Below, piece by piece: positions 10,889 to 19,700 of a stretch of 41,009 nt of DNA. Positions within the stretch are counted from its first letter, which is position 1. Every line of letters begins with the position of its first letter. The notes under the pieces were generated by a model. That model saw only the letters and a list, made by a program, of their open reading frames with translations. It was not told where the DNA came from and made no database searches. The DNA comes from Lingula anatina. Its lineage: Eukaryota > Brachiopoda > Lingulata > Lingulida > Lingulidae. Both the position numbers and the translations under genes were made by a program. The stretch is taken from contig NW_019776142.1 in the NCBI RefSeq assembly GCF_001039355.2, positions 59,445 through 100,453 on the forward strand, in the 5' to 3' direction.

Positions 10889-10980
10889 GTCCCAGTTGAG
10901 CATGGGACTCCCATAAATTCACTAGCAAACCACTTGGTCTAAGCCAAGTTTAACGCTTGCCAGCTCAAATTAGAAAACCG
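10889..10980. repeat. hairpin-core copy U5
   Basis: Stem 1 is GTCCCA/TGGGAC (10889-10894 with 10903-10908): a compensated C-G to T-A change compared with U4. Stem 2 is CTTGG/CCAAG (10933-10937 with 10944-10948), perfectly paired. The box GATTTGCATTTGCAAAGC is at about 11,054. Confidence 0.78.
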
Positions 10981-11269
10981 TTAGTCTGTCGGAAACATTG
11001 TGTATATATTAGCACTCGCACCTTTTTATGAAGGGCCGTTCATGTAATGAATAGATTTGCATTTGCAAAGCTTTAAAAATTCTTGTATGTAATTAAACGC
11101 TTTAGAAGCGCAGATTGTAGTTAAAATATTTTACTTTATAATTTAGATATTATAAAATCGATGATTATCAAGACTAAGAGAATGGTATTTTTACCTTTCT
11201 CGGAAGTACAACATGTACGGTACCGTACGATAATTTAGAGAACTTTCCTCGGGCCCGTCTAAGGTCTAT

Positions 11270-11575
11270 CGCTTTTTCTCCCCACCTTTTATGGTTAAAG
11301 GAAATGACACCACATTACGCATTAGGAATCAATTATTTTGCCTATTAGGTTGAAAAAATATAAAGGAGTTATCCATCTCTGGTAAAATGTGTTTACCCAA
11401 ACAAGGTTGTGAATTAGAACAATGGGTTAACGCCCATTGTATTAACACAGAATAGGAAGTGACTCCAAAGATCCAAAAGTTGAAATATAACCATAAAACA
11501 GAGCAAAAAATCCTCGCCTTTTTATTTTCCTCAAAAATCCGTAGCTGTTATAAAAAAAAGACATCATGTTCAAAT
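11270..11575. repeat. inverted-repeat arm A
   Basis: About 300 bp whose reverse complement recurs at 14,085-14,355. Shared landmarks are CTCCCCACCTTTTATGG, ATATAAAGGAGTTAT, the hairpin ACAATGGG...CCCATTGT, GAATAGGAAGTGACTCCAAAG and CAGAGCAAAAAATCCTCGCC. Arm-to-arm span is about 3.1 kb. It may be an inverted duplication or the long terminal repeats of a fold-back element; no flanking duplication was identified. Confidence 0.8.
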
Positions 11576-11844
11576 TTTGGCGCATGCGTTGAAAGCATAT
11601 TAAAACCACACTGGATAACATTTTCTGCCTACTCAGAGGTAGATTTTAATTTCATTTCAGTTTTTTTTCACTCGTGCTTTTTTAAAAAAATTGTATTTAA
11701 AAATCACTCATTAAAACCTAACTCTGTCATAAATATAAAAGTGTAAATAAATGAAATATTTATGTTATCAACTCAAGATTTATTTTAAATAATGATTATA
11801 CCCAGTATGTCATATAAAACGATGATTCTACGTGTAAATACTCA

Positions 11845-11985
11845 TTGAATATATAAATAGCCCTAATGCCTGAGTACTCGGCCGTGTTCGATTCACTGAA
11901 TGAATACGCACTTCTTCGTGTAAGTATTGAGTCTGCTCACCGCATTTTTCTTTATACTTTTTACTTCCCCTGGGCACTGTTAGTT
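11845..11985 (+). repeat. TATAAATAG-containing segment, copy 2
   Basis: TATAAATAGCCCTAATGCCTGAGTAC at 11852 is followed by GTTCGATTCACTGAATGAATAC and TCTGCTCACCGCAT, the diverged partner of 8,830-8,960. A 72-codon open frame starts inside it, but that frame has no counterpart in copy 1, so I do not call it a gene. Confidence 0.55.
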
Positions 11986-12111
11986 TGTCTTACAATTGGA
12001 ATTTACGGATTTCTCACATGCAGTAACCTGAACTTCGCAAACACGCTATCACGCACGAATCAAACGTTCTCATGCACAACATGAAAATTTAAGCATCCCT
12101 TTTTACATAAC

Positions 12112-12215
12112 TTGCCCCTGCAGAGAAAGAGGCTGCCATAAATTCTCTAGCAAGCCACTTAGCCCATGCTAAGGTTTACACTCGCCAGTCTATATATTGG
12201 CAAATCTATCCAACC
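12112..12215. repeat. hairpin-core copy U6
   Basis: Stem 1 is GCCCCT/AGAGGC (12114-12119 with 12128-12133) with one mismatch. Stem 2 is CTTAGC/GCTAAG (12158-12163 with 12168-12173), perfectly paired. The TTGCAAAGCTTCAAAAAT box is at about 12,285. Confidence 0.7.
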
Positions 12216-12708
12216 AGCTGACGTCGTTCAAATTATAGCAGCCGCGATACTTTATCCAGGGCCGTACGTTAAATGATTATATTAACAATTGCAAAGCTTC
12301 AAAAATTGCAGTTAATGCATTGCAGACAATATAAGCAAAGCTTCTTGTTATTTTATATTGAAATATGAATTTGATATTGACCAAAATGCTTTCAAAAAAT
12401 AAATAAAATGCCAAAGGTTCAATGTCTTATCATGGCCAATATGCGCAAAGCATATTTTAGTTATCTTATAAGACTGCCTAAACGGGAATTTCCTGTCTTT
12501 CCCAAAAGTTGATTTCATTTTCATTCATTTCTTCTTGAACTTCTTTTGCAATCTCCCCCTTATACCCTAACTCCTTACACTGTCTTTACTAGAAAGTTTT
12601 AATATATGAAGTATATGGACACTTCTCCTTCCGAGCAAAGCAATGGAAACCCAACCGACGAATCATTAGTTTACGGTTACGAGCTCGAACGTCGCACTTT
12701 GTGCTGAG

Positions 12709-12815
12709 GGTTGCACAGGGAACGCACAGTGGACGTGCCCTCTACCAGGTCTGCAGTCATTATTGTGGACATTTTTGCTGAGGCAAGCCATCTAGCCAGT
12801 GCCAGATATTACCAT
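12709..12815. repeat. direct repeat pair with degenerate core, copy 1 (U7)
   Basis: GGTTGCACAGGG ... CGTGCCCTCTACCA ... CATTTTTGCT ... AGCCAT.TAGCCAG.GCCAGA recurs at 13,379-13,470. The second half, GCAAGCCATCTAGCC, aligns with GCAAGCCACTTAGCC of U6, so this is probably an eroded core. Confidence 0.6.
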
Positions 12816-13058
12816 GCATGTTTATGATGAATAGATCACATTCCGTTATAGATATTTATTAAAACTTCCTCAATTGTTTTTAAATCGTTATCAGACCAGT
12901 TTTAAACGACCATTCACTTTTAACCACACTTCTGCCCCACGAGCTGTAACCCAAAACCTCTTTTACACCTTGACTCCACGTGAAATGCCAAAAATCAAAA
13001 TATCTCACTGGTTGAGCTGACATCTTATGTATGTCTTGTTATTTATTTACTATAAATG

Positions 13059-13160
13059 TGGCCCCATTGACCACCGGGGCCGCCCAAAAATGACCGTAAG
13101 CCACTCGGCCTATTGCCAAGATTTATGCTTACGTTTGAATAACAGCACCGGCTCATAGGC
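13059..13160. repeat. hairpin-core copy U8
   Basis: Stem 1 is GGCCCC/GGGGCC (13060-13065 with 13076-13081), perfect. Stem 2 is CTCGGC/GCCAAG (13104-13109 with 13115-13120) with one mismatch. The ATTTGCATTTGCAAAGC box is at about 13,221. Confidence 0.75.
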
Positions 13161-13378
13161 ATCTTGATACTTTTACCAACATTGATATCTTATTATCATT
13201 ATTATCCTATCGATGATTAAATTTGCATTTGCAAAGCTATGAAAATATACTGAAACATAATATGTAATTAGTTTGTACAGTTTACTTTTTATTACTTTTA
13301 ACCTATAATTTTGATATTTAACTGAGCTAATTCTAATTACTTTAGAAGTAATTGAATAAGCATATAAATGATATGGTA

Positions 13379-13470
13379 GGGTTGCACAGGGGACGTGCCC
13401 TCTACCACGGCCGCAGTTATTATTGTGAACATTTTTGCTAAGGCGAGCCATTTAGCCAGAGCCAGAGACT
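13379..13470. repeat. direct repeat pair with degenerate core, copy 2 (U9)
   Basis: Second copy of the 12,709-12,815 segment, about 670 bp downstream in the same orientation. It ends in AGGCGAGCCATTTAGCCAGAG. Confidence 0.6.
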
Positions 13471-13714
13471 AGCCATCTCTTTAACCAGGGACACATCTGT
13501 TAATATCTAGTGAAATATCAATCTGTGTGGCCCTGTTAGAGGGTACAGTGGACGCAGGAACGTCGCTCGCACTTACACAAGATTCGGTCGTATAAATGGC
13601 GTACTAAGGTGACAAACGGCTACGCCTTTACACTGAGACCCAATTGCTTTGGAATTAGTTGAGCGCCCTAACCACTTTTACGACCACAGTTAGATCATGG
13701 TGTTAACACGTTTC

Positions 13715-13885
13715 AATGCCAGCCCCTGGGGGTAGTAAGAGGCCTAAGCTTGTCCGTGCCAGGAACATGCTTAAATAGAATCTTCCGAAAAAAAAACATG
13801 TATGTTGATATGTACAATCTGCGTTATGTTATGAAAGGCTTTTACTTCGTGCTTAGATATATATTTGCGTAGCATTTAAAAAATA
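13715..13885. repeat. eroded hairpin-core copy U10
   Basis: AGCCCCTGGGGG, GGCCTAAGCTTG and GTGCCAGG stand in the order of the core, and ATATTTGCGTAGCATTTAAAAAAT at about 13,861 matches the downstream box. ACGCATGCGCAC at about 14,023 follows. The stems are no longer well formed. Confidence 0.45.
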
Positions 13886-14084
13886 CTTAAAAAAGAATTC
13901 TTAATTATACAAATAATTACAATTGCAATATATTAATAAATTATTGTGATATTTAAAAAATTGTCATAATCACAATTTTAACAGAAATATTTGCAAATAT
14001 GAATTAGTATGAATTGTAATTTGACGCATGCGCACACATTCAGTTCCTTTCTCAGGAAAGGATCATTTAAATAGAAATGCATGT

Positions 14085-14355
14085 TTTTACTTTTATAACA
14101 GCTACGGATTTTTGAGGAAAATAAAGAAAAGGCGAGGATTTTTTGCTCTGTTTTATGGATATTTTTGGGACTTTGGAGTCACTTCCTATTCTGTGTTAAT
14201 ACAATGGGTGTTAACCCATTGTTCTTATTCCAAATCTTTACCAGAGATGAATAACTCCTTTATATTTTTTAAACCAAATAAGTAAAAATACTTGCTTCCT
14301 ATTGTGTAATGTGGCGTCATTTTTATTAACCATAAAAGGTGGGGAGAAAAAAGCG
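14085..14355. repeat. inverted-repeat arm B
   Basis: Reverse complement of 11,270-11,575 with small indels, including the ACAATGGG/CCCATTGT hairpin near 14,200. The fragment GACGAGGATTTTTTGCTCTGT also recurs at about 18,198, in the receptor intron. Confidence 0.8.
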
Positions 14356-15904
14356 CCAAAGCGCTATTAAATTGCATACCGCAATTAAGTAGAAATATGA
14401 CTAAATAAAGTAGGAAAACACCTGAAATCGAGGGTTAGATGGGGAGGGAAGGTGGGTAAAAGAAAGTGGTCATAGTAAGTTCACCTTACCTTTTCTTGAC
14501 TATACTTAATATATCAATCGACTCAGCGTTTTCTTCGCAAACTTCGTCCTCCGTGCTCTCTCTTCTATGTTGAGAAGCGATCTGCTGGTGTCTTGTGTTC
14601 TCGCGCGTATTACGCGTTGTGTCACGTGACAAACATGCGTAAGTTGTTATTGGTCTATTCTGGTATAGTAGGAGGAGCGACTGTCGAGTGTATACATCAG
14701 TTTATAACACTTATGAGCCACACTGTGTGGCTCAGGAAGCGACTCCAAAATCCTTGCATATAAATGAGATTATTTCATAATCTTTATTTGTTTTTTCCCA
14801 GCTCTTTACACAGTCATTAGCAAAGAGTATAAATTAAATAAGAGTATGGTCATTTCCCCTAAACTGTACCAAACAAGAGAGACGGAGACAAAAATATCAC
14901 ATTCCTTTACCGATCTTTATTACAATAGTACACTTATGGATTATTATACAGCTGCACAGTGGTATTACTATTAGAAGAAGCGTGAAACATACCCAAATAC
15001 ATTCCCCCTCTTTCAAACATGCAAAAACAACACAGAAAAAAACGTTTCAGCTCAGCTTTAAACGTTTATTCAAATTCTTAAATTAAAAATATAAATACAG
15101 TCTTATGCCCCTTAACAAATTCAGAAACATTGCTTACAGAAAATAAACATTCTTTCCGTTTGATTTGGTCGTTTTGGATTTGCTTTTGATCTAGTGACTT
15201 ACAATTTCATCCATTTATGTATTACCGGTTATTTTCCTTTGCTCGATTGCTCTGGAGTAGACAGTGGGCTTTATTTGCACAGTGTGCTATCAGATTGGTG
15301 CCTGCTACCCCGTGTTGAAAACTTATCACATGTAATCGCATTATTATTCAAGGTTATTTCCAAGGACAGCCTTGTTGGAGGTCTCTGACTGAGTGACTAC
15401 TGACTCTCTAACAGAGGTTTCTACCTGTTACAAAATTGTATAGAAATCTGTACAATTTGTAACTGCTACACGACCTCACGACTGGTAGAGAGTGTCTTGT
15501 TCTAAAAACCATTTAAATGCACCTTATTACGTAGCACACGTGCCCAGTACGTTAATTAAGTCAATTTAGATACCCAACATATCATATACAGTGTATGTAC
15601 AAATATACTGAGTAGTGTATTTGGATTAGAAAAATGCTCAACTGGATTTCTTGAACGTCTTTTTTTCCTATGTAATGATACATCGTAACTAGCACTAAGA
15701 CGACAGTTTAATCAACATATACATATGTATTGATCACTTCGCATTAAAAAGTAATGATGGCACCAACAATAATAAATAGTAATTAATAGTAGTTACTTAA
15801 CATTTTGGCATTTACGAGAAGTACATGTATATACAAAGTTGCTATGATATTGCTTCACTTGAGATTCAGAATACATATCTTACATGTTGGTGTGAACTAA
15901 CACG
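14356..15904. other. intergenic, no gene recognised
   Basis: AT-rich with no coding signal. It holds a perfect palindrome GTCACGTGAC (14621-14630, E-box type) and a hairpin GAGCCACA/TGTGGCTC (14715-14733). The hairpin is followed by AGGAAGCGACTCCAAAATCC, which matches the sequence beside the hairpin in both inverted-repeat arms. A 64-codon frame at 15,194 looks like chance. Confidence 0.5.
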
Positions 15905-15910
15905 TTTATT
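15905..15910 (-). promoter_or_regulatory. candidate polyadenylation signal of the adhesion GPCR
   Basis: TTTATT on the plus strand reads AATAAA on the coding strand, about 180 bp past the stop at 16,092. Further hexamers lie downstream (for example near 15,066), so use of this one is uncertain. Confidence 0.4.
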
Positions 15911-16091
15911 CAGATAACTATAAATTCCTAAAAACCTAACCGCCTGTGTTATGTCCTTATATTTCTTATGTGACTTTCGCCTCTGACATAAAACTGCTTC
16001 CAACTGTCAAACGGTACCTGGTATACTGATGCCCAGGTATATAAACTAATAATTGTCTTTGGGTAGAAATTCTGTCGAAAAACACAGGAAT

Positions 16092-16782
16092 TCAAAGTTT
16101 CGTGTCATCTGGACCAGCCATAGACGGACTATTGTTTAATGCTTTAAACAAAGGATTGTCGAATTTATCCTCAAATGTATATGATAGATTAATGTCGTGG
16201 TATTTCAGAGGTTTTAGATTTTTTTCGTCCGAATCGCTGGAAAACCTTCTGGCCTTGTGCCACACGTTGGTGTTTTTTACAATTTTATTTGTTGTAAAAG
16301 TTTCTTTAAAGGTCCTCCTGTTGTCATGATTACTATTGTGGGAGTTAGTATGCTCTCCCGAACTTGCTCGCGAGGAAGCTCGAGATCGCGTCTTTTTGAA
16401 AGTTCCCGTGGTCACCAGCTGGACCCAGGCGCTTCGAGCCTCAGGGTGTAGCAAGCATCTGAACAGAAATATTAAGAATCCCTGGAGAGAGTTCGCAACG
16501 CAGAAGATGTAAGCGAAGACGACTTTTGCTTCCCCTGCAGCGAATGCACCGAACACCCAGGTGATGCCCAGCAGCACCATAACGGAAATTGCGCCGCGGA
16601 CCTGCGCAGCGGACACCTTCGGCTGCTCTTGACTCCTTTTTCCTTGAAGACCTTTGACCCGAGGTCGCAGAATGACCCTTGACACCAATACAAACACGAC
16701 GGAGTTGAAGATAAGTATCAAACACGAGGGTCCCAAAAAGCTTATATAGTAGACGTAAGGGTTGGCGCTGGTTAGTCGACAC
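16092..16782 (-). CDS. aGPCR exon 18: TM5-TM7 and cytoplasmic tail
   Basis: CRLT supplies the ECL2 cysteine, then TM5 ([18 protein letters not shown]), TM6 ([12 protein letters not shown]) and TM7 ([20 protein letters not shown]), all class B2 signatures. The tail of about 120 residues is basic and Ser-rich (SRASSRASS), has the acidic phospho-site-like FSSDSDE, and ends DDTKL, a class I PDZ-type terminus (T-x-L). TGA is at 16,092-16,094. Confidence 0.92.
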
Positions 16783-19700
16783 CTATAAAAAGAAAATAAA
16801 GAAATAAAATACATCTTGATAAATCATTTTCCTTTCAAAAATATTATAACCATTAAAACGTACTGTGGTGCTTTATAAGAGACAGAGAGCCAAACAGACA
16901 TTCGAGATTACTAAAAATCCATATTTTGCTTTTGCAATTGTGAGAAGGAGCTTCGATAAATTTTAAACAAAATAGGATCAACATCAATTATAAAGAAAAC
17001 ACTGAAATAAATATTGGTTTCTCACAGATCATCCCTTCCGCCATAGTTGTCCACGTTAATCCCGACTGTTACTCCGACAATTATCAGGGGGATTCCCCAC
17101 GCGATCAGGAGTCTCTTTAGCATAAATCGAGGCTCGTAAGTCCTAAATATCTTCACCAGAAGCCGGTACATGTGCACTGCTTCCACTAACATCCACATCA
17201 GGGTCGTCAGGGTGAAATAGTGCAGTAGCACTGCAACAACTGTGCAGACGACCTCGGCATCTGAAGTTACAAATACAATAATAAAAAGGCCTCACACGGT
17301 TTCTTCAAATTCAGATTCTTACAAACTCGGACGGATAAAATGAATTATCGTCCAACTTTAAAACAGCGCCCAGTGGCCAACTTAACACACCCTGTCTTTT
17401 CATTATATCTTTCACCTGCCTAACAAAAAAGTGCTACCTATGCATCAGGGAAATGTCATTATTTCATTGAAATTCACAAAAATAAATCCCCTTACCTGAC
17501 ACTGATCTAGCAGTGCCCGCCACGAAAGTTATATTCATCAGCAGCATGGAGGCGCATAAATTGATCAGGATTTTGCCCGAGTTGTCGCCATGGAGACACC
17601 TATTTTGATAACAACGTACATTAGACGTGAATTTAGAATCACTCTCAAGATACAAATTGCACCAAATTTTGAACAGCAGCAATTATACAGCTTGCACGCA
17701 CATAGGATCTGTGTCATCACTATTTCATTACATTGTACCCTCTTTTGCAGCTCTGGTTCAGGTACTTGCAAAAAAGCACGGATGGATGTGATGATTACTT
17801 TATGATGTAAACAGCGCGTTATTAAAGAGACAATACATATGTTCATCAACATTTAATAAAAATACACTTCAGAAAATAATGTAATGCATAAATACCTGAA
17901 CAGTCCGTAAGTCAGAATAGTTAGCACCAGGCCGCAGAGAGAAAGCCCACATCCAATATATGAAATGAGGGCCAGGGATATCTGATGCTGCAATGGAATG
18001 GCTTCACTGGGGGTAGGATCCTGGCAAAAGAAAGGGGAAATAAAGAAAATGCACATTTTTTCCAATCTATGATGTTAGTACCAGGCGGACCCTGGATTTT
18101 GTTACCTAGCTGCCCCCCTCCCTTCCCTTCCCCTCCCCAATAAATTACTTACGGGTCATTTGGACCTTATCAGGTCAACTACAGAAAATAAAAAAGACGA
18201 GGATTTTTTGCTCTGTAATTATTGACGAAAAGCACTTTCTCATCCCATAGTGTCGTGCAAGTGCTTCAGCAGTGGCCAGGTTTAGACAGTAAGTTATGTC
18301 CAATATTATAAGATTGTGTCTTACTGTTGTGAGTTATATGTCTGAAGTAGTTACATAATATGTATTTTGGTATTATAATGATCTAAAGTAGTTATACTTA
18401 TTTAAGCTTATTAAAATTTATGTAAAATTTAATTTACAGCTTGTAAAAAGGTAACTGCACACGTTGCTCAATTAATTATTATAATTAATATTACTAACCA
18501 CCGGGGCCGTCCAAAAAATGACCGTGAGCTACTCGGCCTATTGCCATGATTTCCGTTTACGTTTGAATAACAACACCGACATATAGGCATCTTGATACTC
18601 ATAGCAACCGTGGTAATTTATTATCATCATTATCCCATTGACGATTAAATTTGTATTTGCAAACCTATAAAAATTTTAATAAACATAATGTTTAATTTAT
18701 TTCTATAGTTTACGTTTTCGATATTTTAATTTAGAAATTTGATATTTTACAAACCTAATTTTATTAATCTTAAAATATAATTGAATAAGCTTATGAATGA
18801 AGTGGTGTTTTCAACCGCGATACGTGCACAAAGCACGACATAAGCGCATCGGATGACACTTTCGGCTTTTTTAGAAGTTGACTTATTCATTTTTTAAACT
18901 CTTTTGATAATCCTCCTTTAAATGCAACTCTCCACACTTTTATTAGCGAAAAGTGTAATTAAATGTAGTACAATGGACCTTGGACCTAAATAGGAATCTC
19001 TTATTATGTCCATGAATGGACATTACCCCCTCCATGCAAGGTAAGGGCAAATTGTAGCTCACCTGCCTAATTCAACCGTCGCTGGTAACAGCATACCGTG
19101 TATTGTTAGGGGTAAGACCGAGGGAGACAGAGATAAAAAACATCACACTCCGTTAGATATAAAAACTAATTAACATCGTTTGTAAAAAGTCCAGGCTCTG
19201 TTACTAAGGAAATAGTGATCCGGAGTATAAGAAATTCTTACTAAGCACGATTATCGTTGTAAGAGGTGAGATGCCCCTTTCACCGCCCCATTCCAATTAC
19301 ATTTAAAGACCATGTTGGTGAAGGATCTTATATTTTATATTTTGACAACCCCGGTCCTGAATGGGGGTCTACATAAATTAACCTGCAAGCGACTCAGCCT
19401 TTGCTAAGATTTACGCTTACCAGGTCAAGTTCGAAAATGTGAATTGTAACTGCACATTCTTATATATAATAGCTATCGCGATAGCTTAAGAAAGGCCACC
19501 TATCCATGATTGGATTTGCATTTGCGAAGGTTTAAAAATACAATCAATATACATATTTACCAATTGAACATTGCTTTCAGTTAACATTTATTGATTTATT
19601 ATTTTGATAGTAATATATCAGACAGAGTAAATAAGCCGTGGCTCAATGTAGAATGTGTGGCAATGAGCAATCTAACAGTATTGGTGTATTGTCCTCTTAG

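Noticed and set aside
11866-12084. 72-codon plus-strand frame just after a TATAAATAG
   Set aside because: The homologous segment at 8,850 does not keep the frame, so it is unlikely to be a protein gene.
18084-18130. CAGGCGGACCCTGG end with C-rich run as a complete transposon
   Set aside because: Only one end is visible and there is no matching inverted terminus nearby, so it is noted as a possible fragment only.
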